From Oleiagrimonas sp963747595 (GTDB lineage: Bacteria > Pseudomonadota > Gammaproteobacteria > Xanthomonadales > Rhodanobacteraceae): a stretch of DNA of 64,000 nt. This document shows, in pieces, positions 53,249 to 62,216 of the stretch. Position 1 is the stretch's first letter; every line of letters begins with the position of its first letter. The stretch lies in contig CAVVFO010000002.1 of assembly GCA_963747595.1 (NCBI GenBank), positions 124,001 through 188,000 on the forward strand. Reading direction: 5' to 3'. The notes under the pieces were generated by a model. It ran no database searches and had not been told where the DNA came from. It saw only the letters and a list, made by a program, of their open reading frames with translations. A program made the position numbers and the translations under genes.

Positions 53249-54097
53249 ATGTCGATCCGAACTCCCGTGAACCAACGAGAATTCCGCGTCGTCGGACTGT
53301 CCCGCAGCGGCACACATGCCATCATCAACTGGCTGCTGGCGCAGGTCGACGGACGCTACTGTTTCCTCAATTGCGCCGAACCCGGCACCAACCCGTTTCA
53401 CAGTGCGCGCACGCTGGATTCGGGGCATTCCTACCGGACCAACATTCCGCGGTTCGATCTGCGCCACGAACAGGAAGGCCGCGTTTCTGCCAGGGACGTC
53501 CTGGTCCACGGCTACGACGATTGCTTGGGGATGGTGTGCAGCCGGGATGTGGAACAGCGTCACAACAGCCTTGTCGGTGCTTCCGGCGAGCGGCTGGATG
53601 TGTTGATCCTGAGGGGGCCATTCAATCTGTTCGCCAGCCGCAAGAAGGCCGGCATCAGCCGCGAAGCTGCGGGCGCTGCGGTGGTGACATGGCCCACCGT
53701 CGCGCGCATCTGGAAACAGCATGCCCGCGCGTTCCTGCGCGAAAAGGTGCATTCGCCGCGTCCGCTGGTGGTGATCAACTACAACCGCTGGGCACGCGAG
53801 CGCAGCTATCGGCGCGAGCTGGCCACGCAGCTGGGCGTTTCATTCAACGACGCAGGGTTTCGTGCCGTGCCCGCCGTGGCCAGCGGCAGTTCCTTCGATG
53901 GCACGCGTTATCACGGGCAGCCGGAAAAGATGGATATCCTGCAGCGCTGGCGCCATTTTCGGGACAACCCGCATACCCGCAGCCTGTTCGCCGATGATCT
54001 GGTGCAGCTGTCGCGGCGCATCTTCGGCCCCGTACAGGACATGATGTCGGCACCGGCGGTCGGTAGCCATATGCTGCGCGCCGAGGCCGGAGAATAA
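53249..54097 (+). CDS. Sulfotransferase-like P-loop protein
   Basis: This 282-residue protein starts with a phosphosulfate-binding-like loop, VVGLSRSGTHAIINWLL. A later LRGPFNLFASRKKAG fits the 3'-phosphate-binding region of sulfotransferases. The middle and C-terminal parts are less typical. It may transfer sulfate to a sugar or peptide, but the acceptor is unknown. The ATG at 53249 has no strong ribosome-binding site. A second, longer sulfotransferase is found at 59.1 kb. Confidence 0.65.
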   Translation: MSIRTPVNQREFRVVGLSRSGTHAIINWLLAQVDGRYCFLNCAEPGTNPFHSARTLDSGHSYRTNIPRFDLRHEQEGRVSARDVLVHGYDDCLGMVCSRDVEQRHNSLVGASGERLDVLILRGPFNLFASRKKAGISREAAGAAVVTWPTVARIWKQHARAFLREKVHSPRPLVVINYNRWARERSYRRELATQLGVSFNDAGFRAVPAVASGSSFDGTRYHGQPEKMDILQRWRHFRDNPHTRSLFADDLVQLSRRIFGPVQDMMSAPAVGSHMLRAEAGE

Positions 54098-54725
54098 GGC
54101 AAAGGGGGCAAGCGCCCCCGCCAACCGCGCCGGCACCGGATCCGTGGCCGGCGCCGGCATGTATGACCTGATGCCCACGTCCGCCGAAGCGGGACACTTC
54201 GGATTCCCGGCGAGGACGGTGAGCTCACCGTGGAGGCGGACGCCGTCTTCGCCTTGGCATAGGTTTCCATCACCTTGGCTTTGGTGGAGTCCTTCCACCT
54301 TGCGTACTTTTCGTCCAGGTCGGCCAGTTCCTCGGCACTGAAAACCTGGCGCGCGGAGCGGAACATCTGCTCCTCTTCCTGGTTGGCGTGGTGCTCGATC
54401 ATTTCCGCAAGCACCAGCGCGGAGCCGGCGAACTGCCGGGAGCCGAAATCGGCGGCGTGGATGTCCGGTAGTGCCGACTTCTCCACCGAACGATGTTCCT
54501 GCATGGCTTCGGCATGCTGCAGCAGCTGCTCGTGGTTGGCGCGTTCGGCGAAGGCCGGGTAGAAGACGGTTTCTTCCCATTTCGCGTGCGGGATCAGGGC
54601 GTGCTCGATCTTCTCCAGCAACTCCTTGCGTTCGTCGGGCTGATTGTCTTTGGTAGCCTTCTCTTCTTGAAGATGTCGTGAAGTTCATCGTGCTCGTTGG
54701 ACAGGGTGTCGAGGATGTTGTTCAT
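53911..54725 (-). pseudogene. Hemerythrin-domain protein with frameshift
   Basis: The gene starts at 54725 with MNNILDTLSNEHDELHDIF, the first helix of a hemerythrin. A one-base deletion near 54672 (AAGAAGAGAAGG) shifts the frame. The second frame continues ELLEKIEHALIPHAKWEETV, FYPAFAERANHEQLLQHAEA and AEMIEHHANQEEEQMF, with the His, Glu and Asp metal ligands in order. Homology fades after AYAKAKTASAS-like residues near 54232, where the tail becomes Arg-rich and overlaps the sulfotransferase gene. The intact protein would carry a di-iron oxygen-binding site. The break may be a sequencing error. Confidence 0.75.
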
Positions 54726-54873
54726 GGGGTGCTGCTCCAGTGGTGGTGTGGGTGGTTTGGGCCACGCTGCAGGCGCGGCGCTTGCGCTGGATGGTGGCTC
54801 GACGGCCGGGGGGCATGGCAGGTCACGGTTGATTCGGGCTAGCGCCGCCATCCTCGCGCGGTAAATGCGGCGC

Positions 54874-56043
54874 TCAGGCGGCCGACTTTGGCTTGAGCTC
54901 GACCTTCAGCCAACCCGGCTGGCGCTTGTCGAATGCCTCGTAGGCATCGATCGCGCCATGGATCGATTCGGCCTCGGTGAGTATGTCGACAGGATCGAAC
55001 ACGCCCGAGGCGACCATGTCCAGAAGATGCGGCACGTATTTGCGGTGATTGCAGTTGCCCATGTGGAGCGTCAGGTTTTTGTTCATCGACTGGCCGATGG
55101 GAAAACTGGAGAGGGTGGGCGGATATACGCCGACGATCGACAACGTGCCAGCCTTGGCCAAGGCCTGCACCGCCCATTGCAGAACCCGGGAGGGCGCATC
55201 GCCAGCCTTGTAGGTGTGTTCGCCGTTGTTCTGGCCACCATCCTGCGGCGGGTGCGTACCGGCCTTTTCCGCATCCACGCCGACAGCATCGATGACCCGG
55301 TCGGCGCCAATGCCGCCGGTCAGCTCGACAATGGTTTCCACCGGATCTTCACGGTCGAAATCGATGATCTCGGCCCCCTGGCGCTGCGCCATCTCCAGCC
55401 GGTCGCGTTCGTGATCGACGGCGATCACGCGACCTGCGCCCATCAGCCTCGCACTGATGATGGCCGCCATGCCGACCGGTCCGCAGCCGAACACCACCAC
55501 GGTATGGCCCTCGCTGATGTCGGCCATGTCGGCGGCGAACCAGCCGGTGGGGAAGATATCCGAGATCAATATCGCCTGATCGTCGCTGACGCCGTCGGGG
55601 ATGCGAACCATGCCGATGTGGGCGAACGGAATGCGTGCTTTTTCTGCTTGCAGACCGTCATAGGGGCCGGTGGGGTCGGGGCCGCCGAAGAAGGAGGTGC
55701 CGGCGCGCTTGCCGTGCGGGTTGGCATTGTCGCACTGGGCGAAGTAGCCGGCGCGGCAGTACGAGCAGCTGCCGCAGGCGATGGTGGAGCAGATCACCAC
55801 GCGGTCGCCGGCGCTGAAGTTGCGCACCATGTCGCCGACCTCCTCGACGATACCCACGCCTTCGTGGCCGAGGATGGTGCCCGGTTCCATCCCCTCGAAC
55901 GAGCCGCGCACGAAGTGCAGGTCGGTGCCGCAGATGGCGGAAGCGGTGAGGCGGACGATGGCGTCCGTGGGATTCTCGATCACGGGTTCGGAGACATCCT
56001 CCATGCGGATGTCGTCGACCTCGTGGAATACGACTGCTTTCAT
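54874..56043 (-). CDS. Zinc-dependent alcohol dehydrogenase
   Basis: This 389-residue medium-chain dehydrogenase has the catalytic-zinc Cys in ASAICGTDLHFVRG, the GHEGVGIVEEVG motif, and a structural zinc site CGSCSYCRAGYFAQC. The nucleotide-binding GCGPVGMAAI follows. The insertion AGTHPPQDGGQNNGEHTYKA is typical of the glutathione-independent formaldehyde dehydrogenase-like branch. The exact substrate is uncertain. The ATG at 56043 has GGAGGAG upstream. Confidence 0.93.
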   Translation of the reverse strand: MKAVVFHEVDDIRMEDVSEPVIENPTDAIVRLTASAICGTDLHFVRGSFEGMEPGTILGHEGVGIVEEVGDMVRNFSAGDRVVICSTIACGSCSYCRAGYFAQCDNANPHGKRAGTSFFGGPDPTGPYDGLQAEKARIPFAHIGMVRIPDGVSDDQAILISDIFPTGWFAADMADISEGHTVVVFGCGPVGMAAIISARLMGAGRVIAVDHERDRLEMAQRQGAEIIDFDREDPVETIVELTGGIGADRVIDAVGVDAEKAGTHPPQDGGQNNGEHTYKAGDAPSRVLQWAVQALAKAGTLSIVGVYPPTLSSFPIGQSMNKNLTLHMGNCNHRKYVPHLLDMVASGVFDPVDILTEAESIHGAIDAYEAFDKRQPGWLKVELKPKSAA

Positions 56044-56305
56044 TGTGGTTCTCCTCCGGGAGTGGATTGGAGTGGGTCGCGACGTGCATCTGCACCCCGT
56101 GGGCACCACGAGGGCAGCGGCCTGAAGCGGCTGCCACGGCGACTGCCGGCGACTTCTGGAGCGGTCGGTTGGTACCGTTGCCGCGACTGATTTTCATGCT
56201 ACGCCGATAGACGCTGAACGCCCCTTCAGTGTGCCGGCGGAGTCAGAAAAAACTCAGGTTGGAGGCCGCGGCGGCGGACGTCGGCGGCGGCAGCGGGCCT
56301 GCAGG

Positions 56306-57064
56306 TCACGGGTGTTGGCGGTAGAACTGCGTGAGTTGCCGATAGACGTCCGGCAAATGCCGGCGCAACCTCGCCGGTTCTTCGAAAAATTGCTCGCTGG
56401 CAACTGCAAAGAACTCGGCGGGGCTTTGCAGGGCATAGGGATCAATCGGCAACTCGAGCCCGTTGCGGCGTTCCTCCCGCAGGCGGTCCCATGCACTCGA
56501 GAAGACCCGCCACCACACGCGGCGATTCATGCGCCGGTGCAATGGCGGAAAGCCGTTGGCGTCCCCGTTGAGCATGTCGAGCTTGTGCGCCATTTCGTGG
56601 ATGACCACGTTGTGCCCCGGTTTCCTGCCGATGTTCAGCACCTCGGTCCATGACAGGATCACCGGGCCGCGGCCCCATGCCTCACCGGCCAGCGCGGCAT
56701 CGGTCTGGTGAACCACTCCTGCGGCATCCATCTGGGGGCGTCGTGGAATGAATGCATCCGGATACACGATCACGCTGCGCCAGCCGTCGTACCAATCGAA
56801 GCCCAGCTTCAGGATCGGAATGCACGCGTGGGTGGCGAGCAACACGCGGTCGGCGTCGTCCAGGTGCAACCCCTTGACCGGCTCCAGGGATTTGCGGTCG
56901 AGGAGCAACGTGGCCAGCACGCGCAGCGCAGCCTGATCGGAGGCGCCCAGCCGGCGCGCCGGGGCGCAATGCTGCAGCGCGTGTTGCCACAGTTCTTGGG
57001 CGATCGGATGCCGTGCCACTGCGCGTCGTACACGCCAGCGTCTGATTTTGTTGAACATGCTCAC
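56306..57064 (-). CDS. mtfA: M90 family zinc metallopeptidase MtfA
   Basis: This 252-residue protein has the zinc motif VVIHEMAHKLDMLNG and downstream SPAEFFAVASEQFFEEP, which provides the third ligand and the C-terminal helix. The first half, including LLATHACIPILKLG, is also typical. In Escherichia coli MtfA titrates the Mlc repressor and so affects glucose uptake; the role elsewhere is less clear. The protein is cytosolic. Starts at 57064 and 57058 are both possible. Confidence 0.92.
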   Translation of the reverse strand: MSMFNKIRRWRVRRAVARHPIAQELWQHALQHCAPARRLGASDQAALRVLATLLLDRKSLEPVKGLHLDDADRVLLATHACIPILKLGFDWYDGWRSVIVYPDAFIPRRPQMDAAGVVHQTDAALAGEAWGRGPVILSWTEVLNIGRKPGHNVVIHEMAHKLDMLNGDANGFPPLHRRMNRRVWWRVFSSAWDRLREERRNGLELPIDPYALQSPAEFFAVASEQFFEEPARLRRHLPDVYRQLTQFYRQHP

Positions 57065-57248
57065 CTCCCGGGAAAGCTGAAAAAAAACGGGTTGTCATCG
57101 TGCGACCTTTTGCCACCTGTTCCACTGGCCGGTTCCCCGCCGCATGGTGCACCAGCGCTTGCACGCTTTCAGCGCCCTGGCGACGGGTCTAACTTGAATT
57201 GCACGCTGGTGCGCCCATACCTGCAAGACCATCTAGCAGAGATACAGC

Positions 57249-57895
57249 ATGTCTACCTTCTCCCGGGACCAGAATCGTCAGCGCTTCGATGTCATTGCCG
57301 CCGAATGGGACGAAAGCCCCAGACGCCGTGAGCTGGCCGCCGCTGTCGCCGCGGCGATCGAAGCGGCGGTGCCGCTTCAGGCGGACTGGCATGCACTGGA
57401 ATACGGCTGCGGCACCGGTCTCGTGGGTGCGGCGTTGGCGCCAGCGGTGGGGCGGTTGCTGGCTTGCGACGTGTCACCCGGGATGCTGTCCGTGCTGGAA
57501 GAGAAGGCGAGGGCGGCCGGGCTGGAGCAGCTGCAGACACGTGTTCTCGACCTCACCAGCGAGCCACCGCCGGCGGAGCGGTTCGACCTCATTTTCAGCA
57601 GCATGACGCTGCATCATATTCAGGATGTGGCGGCGCTGGTGCAAACCTTCCGCGGCATGCTCAAGCCCGGAGGTGGTTGGCGCTGGCCGATCTGGATGCC
57701 GAGGACGGCAGTTTCCATGGCGACGACGTGCCCGGCGTGATGCATCATGGATTTGACCGGGATGCCCTGCAGGCCGACCTTCGTGCGGCCGGATTTGTCG
57801 GGACCAGCGCGCGCACCGCGCACATGATGAGCAAGACGGCATCTGATGGTCGCGTGAACGAATATCCGGTGTTCCTGATCACCGCCCGGGCATGA
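57249..57895 (+). pseudogene. SAM-dependent methyltransferase with one-base frameshift
   Basis: The first frame gives MSTFSRDQNRQRFDVIAAEW, motif I LEYGCGTGLVGAALA and FDLIFSSMTLHHI, the class I methyltransferase pattern. Near 57672, at GGAGGTGGTTGG, the frame changes. The second frame continues WLALADLDAEDGSFHGDDVP to FLITARA. The complete protein would be about 215 residues. The open reading of the first frame ends at 57740 without homology. One extra base would explain it, either as mutation or sequencing error. Substrate unknown. Confidence 0.8.
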
Positions 57896-57995
57896 GGCCC
57901 AGACCCGCGGGTGGCGATGCACGAGACGAGTGTTCATCGCTCCCGCTCGATCTTCGCGCGCGTGGATGGCGCATGCGGCCGGGTGCTTGCTTCTG

Positions 57996-58955
57996 TCAGT
58001 CGCGCGACAGCCAGCCCCGGGCGCCGAACCATGCCAGCGGCACCACAATGCTGGCCAGCAAGGCGCCCAGTGCCATCGGATAGCCCCACCACGGGTCCAG
58101 TTCCGGCATGTGCTTGAAGTTCATGCCCCAGATGCCGGCCAGGATGACCGGCGGAATCGTTACCACCGACGCCACCGTGAGCAATTTCATCACCGCATTC
58201 TGATCGGTATTGATGAAGCCGAGGACCGCATCCTGCAGGAACTGCAGTTTGCCGGTGAGATGATTGTCGAACTCGTCCAGTGTCTTGAGATCATTGGCGA
58301 CCGTCTTTACGCCCCCCAGCGCTTCGTCGCCGAACCAGTCCGGAGCGCGGTTCTCCACAAAACCCACGCCCCGGCCAATACCCAGCAGCGACGTTCGCAA
58401 GCGTGCCAGGCCCGTTTCGATCTTGCCCACCCGCAGCAGCTTGTCGCGCAGCACCCTGGTGCGCTCGTGTTCATTGGTGAACACATCATCCGACAGTCTG
58501 GCGACGTCGCTGGCCACCGTCTGCATCTGGTTGGCCACGTCGTCGACGATGGCCTGAAAAAGCATCACGAGCAGGTCCGGCCCATACAGCCGGTCGGGGC
58601 TTTGCGGAATGCTGGCGGCCACCTTCTGCAATGGGCGCGATGGCGCATAGTGCAAAGTCACCAGGTATGTACGGGTCACCAGGATGCTCAGTGGCGTGGG
58701 GTCATCCGCTGACCGGTCGGCACACAGGTGCGCATGCACGGAAAGCATGCGATCGTTGCGACGCTGTCCGCTGGATAATCCCAGGCCCTTGATTTCATCA
58801 CGCTGCGGCAGTGCCGTCTGCAGCAGCGCCTCGGCCGCCTGGCGTTCATCAGGGGTTGGATCGAGTAGATCGAGCCATTCGACGTCCTGCGGCAACCGCC
58901 CGCCCGGGCTCCAGGTCCCCGGCGCGTGACTGCCTTGATAGTGGATTCTCAACAT
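57996..58955 (-). CDS. CorA-family metal transporter
   Basis: This 319-residue protein has a large N-terminal cytoplasmic domain, long helices (around residues 140-250) and two C-terminal membrane helices. The signature GMN is present in LAGIWGMNFKHMPEL between them. CorA proteins form pentameric Mg2+ or Zn2+ channels; the branch with this WGMNF context includes ZntB-like exporters. I chose ATG 58955 (MLRIHYQ); ATG 58970 is also in frame. Confidence 0.9.
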   Translation of the reverse strand: MLRIHYQGSHAPGTWSPGGRLPQDVEWLDLLDPTPDERQAAEALLQTALPQRDEIKGLGLSSGQRRNDRMLSVHAHLCADRSADDPTPLSILVTRTYLVTLHYAPSRPLQKVAASIPQSPDRLYGPDLLVMLFQAIVDDVANQMQTVASDVARLSDDVFTNEHERTRVLRDKLLRVGKIETGLARLRTSLLGIGRGVGFVENRAPDWFGDEALGGVKTVANDLKTLDEFDNHLTGKLQFLQDAVLGFINTDQNAVMKLLTVASVVTIPPVILAGIWGMNFKHMPELDPWWGYPMALGALLASIVVPLAWFGARGWLSRD

Positions 58956-59071
58956 GCCGCGCGCCGCCATCCGGTGATCCAGCTTCAGAGTACGCCTTCC
59001 GGGTGATGAACGGTTCGTTCTGTCCATTTGCGTTACATTTGCTCTTATTTGCCTCAGTTGTCCCTCCGATC

Positions 59072-60673
59072 ATGACCACCACTGCCTCAGGACCATCGGG
59101 AGCGACCGCATTGCAGCAGACTGTCGCTCGTCTGCTGCAGGAGGCGATAACTGCACTAAGCGCCGGGCAGCCCGATGCTGCCGAGCGCGTACTCGGCCGC
59201 GCGCTGGAACTGGCACCCGCCAATGCAGAGGCGCACCGCCTGATGGGGATCGCTGCCTTGATGCGCGGTGCGCATGCGGAGGCCGTCGCTCATCTGCGCC
59301 GCGCCCTCACGCATCGTCCGGACGATGCCACCATCAACATGACACTGGGCAGCGCATTGGTCGAAACGGGTGCGAGCGCGGATGGGCTGGCACACCTGCA
59401 GCGTGCTTGCGAGCTCGATCCCGAAAATGCGGAAGCCTGGTACAACTTCGGCATCGTCCTCCAGTTCACCCGCAACCTGGAACAGGCGCGCGACGCATTC
59501 GAACATGCGGTCGCCATCGTGCCGGGGCACATCCAGGCGCGCAACAAGCTGGCGGACGCGATGTTCAATCTGGGTGATACGCCGGCTGCCGCCAGGATGC
59601 TGCGGGGCACGTTGAGCCGGCAGCCCGATAGCGCCGAGGCATGGATTGCGCTGGGCAACCTGAAGACGGAACCCCTGCGCAGCGAGGATATCCAGCAATT
59701 GCAAAACCTGCTCAGCCGGCCCGGCGTGCCGCACGAGGCGCGGGTGGCGCTGGCCTTCACGCTGGCCAAAGCCCTGGAAGACCAGGCCGACTACGCGGCG
59801 GCTTTCGATATCGTGCGCAGGGCAAACGCGCTGAAGCGGCGGCATGTGTACTGGAACAGGGAAGAGGAGCGCGCCAGAGTCGATGCCATCGCGGGGGCCT
59901 TTTCAGGGCCGCAGCCCAAACCGGCCGACGCTGCGTTGGGCCGGGAAGTGATCTTTGTGGTGCACCTGCCTCGCTCCGGATCCACGTTGACCGAGCAGAT
60001 TCTTGCCTCGCATCCGCAGGTCCACGGCGGCGACGAGCTCGATGTGCTGCCCGCTATCCTCGACGAGGAATCCGACCGCCAGGGTCGGCCTTTCCCGCAG
60101 TGGGCGCCCACCGCAACGAGTGAGGATTGGCAGCGATTGGGCAAGACATACCTGGACCGGACGCACTACCTGCGCGAACAACATCCGCGTTTCACCGACA
60201 AGACCCCGAACAACTGGGCATTTGTGGGGGCGGCGCTCACCATGCTCCCCGGAGCCCGCGTGGTGAATTCTCGTCGCGACCCGCTGGAAACATGCTTCGC
60301 CTGTTATCGCCAGCTGTTTCCGATCGGATGTGACTTCACCTACGATCTGGATGATCTCGTCGACTACTACGATGGCTATGATCGCCTGAGCGCGCTGTGG
60401 CGGAAAAAGTTTCCGCAGCGTTACTTCGACCACAGTTACGAGTTGCTGCAGAGCGACACGGACAACCAGATTCGTCGCTTGCTCGAATTCTGCCAGCTTC
60501 CGTTCGATTCCGCTTGTCTCGACTTCCATCAGACACGACGCACCGTGTACACGCTCAGTTCGGCTCAGGTGCGTCAGCCGCTGCAGCACGATACGGCGCG
60601 CAGCGCACGCTACGGCGTCACGCTCGGGCCCTTGCGCGACAAGCTTCGCACGACCATGGGGTACGAAGGCTGA
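59072..60673 (+). CDS. TPR-repeat sulfotransferase
   Basis: This 533-residue protein has about five to six N-terminal tetratricopeptide repeats (residues 15-230, such as AEAWYNFGIVLQFTRNLEQA). A sulfotransferase domain follows. The phosphosulfate loop is VVHLPRSGSTLTEQILASHP, and the 3'-phosphate site is ARVVNSRRDPLETCFACYRQ. TPR-fused sulfotransferases are common in bacteria and modify unknown glycans or proteins. The ATG at 59072 follows a stretch without strong ribosome-binding site. Confidence 0.9.
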   Translation: MTTTASGPSGATALQQTVARLLQEAITALSAGQPDAAERVLGRALELAPANAEAHRLMGIAALMRGAHAEAVAHLRRALTHRPDDATINMTLGSALVETGASADGLAHLQRACELDPENAEAWYNFGIVLQFTRNLEQARDAFEHAVAIVPGHIQARNKLADAMFNLGDTPAAARMLRGTLSRQPDSAEAWIALGNLKTEPLRSEDIQQLQNLLSRPGVPHEARVALAFTLAKALEDQADYAAAFDIVRRANALKRRHVYWNREEERARVDAIAGAFSGPQPKPADAALGREVIFVVHLPRSGSTLTEQILASHPQVHGGDELDVLPAILDEESDRQGRPFPQWAPTATSEDWQRLGKTYLDRTHYLREQHPRFTDKTPNNWAFVGAALTMLPGARVVNSRRDPLETCFACYRQLFPIGCDFTYDLDDLVDYYDGYDRLSALWRKKFPQRYFDHSYELLQSDTDNQIRRLLEFCQLPFDSACLDFHQTRRTVYTLSSAQVRQPLQHDTARSARYGVTLGPLRDKLRTTMGYEG

Positions 60674-60724
60674 GGCTTCAAACAGCCTGCCGGCGCCAGT
60701 TCTTCTTTCATGGTGAGGGCTGCA

Positions 60725-61003
60725 CGGATTCGGCCGAGCTGTCTGATGCCCGGCGGCACCGGCACCGTATTTTTCGATCGTGCCGAGATGTTCGATACCG
60801 GCCTCGGCGGTTCCGATGACAAGGCCGACCCGGCCGAGGTGGCCCCCATCGGCTACGAGGCCATGATGAAAGGCGAGGCAGAGGTGGTTACCTGCTGGAA
60901 GAACAAGCTTGTGGCCGCGCTTTCCAACGTCATCCCGGATGAGAAGCTGGCGCGACAGCACGCGAAAACGGCCAGGCCCGGCAGCGCTGGCGAAGCGGAT
61001 TGA
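60725..61003 (+). pseudogene. Short-chain dehydrogenase C-terminal fragment
   Basis: The frame reads RIRPSCLMPGGTGTVFFDRA, EMFDTGLGGSDDKADPAEVA and AMMKGEAEVVTCWKNKLVAA, the C-terminal third of SDR enzymes of the YqjQ type. No Rossmann motif, Ser or Tyr active-site region is found upstream. This is a truncated copy, different from the SDR relic at 28.8 kb. Confidence 0.7.
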
Positions 61004-61692
61004 TCGAGCCGGAGTGATTCTGCGCACCGTCAGGGCGACGTGCCCGGAACCAATACGTAAAACTGATATGTGTTCCGCGGCCTGCGCCGGGAGCGGCGAG
61101 ATGGTGTGCGTGGCCGCCACCGCAGGGTATTCGGATTTGTCCGCCTGCCGAGACGCCCCCCGGGAGTCGCACATGGAGGCGGCGTCCGTCTGCTGTTGAT
61201 TGCTCCGACCTGCGCCCACGTCGACGCGGCCAGTGGCTGCGGCCGGACCACTGCGCAAAAGCAGCGTTCACAGGTTGAGGTCAGCCGGTAAGCGGGGGTT
61301 CATGTATAAGGGCCGCGAGTGCGCCGTGGTTCAGATTGCGGCGTATACCGTAATGTAATCCGTACACGCGGTAATAAATGCCAATACCCAAGAGTTCATT
61401 AATACATGTTTCTGGCGTACGTGGGTGAAATGATTCACCCTCGTAAGGAGAGTTTTGATTATTTAAAATAATCATTTTAAATGACCCAAATATACGTGGT
61501 TACATAATCAATGACGTGTTCCTGAACAAAAAAATTAATTGATGCACAACGATAAAATATTCACCATGAATACGCAGTATTTTCACTTGCATGGGAAGAG
61601 TATCCCGAACCTCGTTTTTCGAACATGCCCTCACAGGCGTGCTTTTTCCATCTGCAGATTTCATCTGACTTGAGCTTGAAGGAGAGCGATAC
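61004..61692. other. Long AT-richer intergenic region
   Basis: From about 61290 to 61690 the GC content drops and no gene is supported. It should contain the promoter region for the HbpS-like and XoxF-like genes. A TTGAAGGAGAG stretch just before 61693 is the ribosome-binding site. Nothing else was recognised. Confidence 0.45.
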
Positions 61693-62106
61693 ATGACTAT
61701 TCAACAGGAATCGATATCCCTCGAGGATGCCTGGCGCGTAATCGCCGCCGGTGAAGAAAAAGCGCGCGACATCGATCATCCGCAAAACATTGCGGTCGTC
61801 GACGCCGGAGGGAACCTGGTGGCCTTTGCCCGTATGGATGGCGCCTGGCTGGGCAGTATCGACATCGCGATCAACAAGGCGTTTACCGCCCGCGCCTTCG
61901 ATCTTCCTACCAACAAACTGGCCGAAAATTCCCAGTCCGGGAATCAGTTCTTCGGTATCCACGTGTCCAATGGTGGGCGGGTGATGATCTTTGCCGGGGG
62001 CATTCCACTCAAACGCGGCGACGCGATTATCGGAGCGGTAGGTGTAAGCGGTGGAATGAGTGAACAGGATCAGGCGGTTGCCGAGGCCGCCGCGGCGGGT
62101 TTGTGA
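61693..62106 (+). CDS. GlcG/HbpS family haem-binding-like protein
   Basis: This 137-residue protein has the pattern QNIAVVDAGGNLVAFARMDG, SIDIAINKAFTARAF and GGIPLKRGDAIIGAVGVSGG. This is the GlcG/HbpS fold; some members bind haem or cobalamin and sense redox stress. It has no signal peptide. It precedes a XoxF-like dehydrogenase by 110 bp on the same strand, an arrangement I recall for several PQQ-dehydrogenase loci. AAGGAGAG precedes the ATG. Confidence 0.9.
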   Translation: MTIQQESISLEDAWRVIAAGEEKARDIDHPQNIAVVDAGGNLVAFARMDGAWLGSIDIAINKAFTARAFDLPTNKLAENSQSGNQFFGIHVSNGGRVMIFAGGIPLKRGDAIIGAVGVSGGMSEQDQAVAEAAAAGL

Positions 62107-62216
62107 CGTGTAGTCCCATGTAAAAGAAAGACCTTCAGGCTGGACACCGGGAAAATGGCAGGCGGTTCCGGGACGGCCACAACAATCAAGCGAAAGTTCG
62201 TCGGTGGAGGACGATC

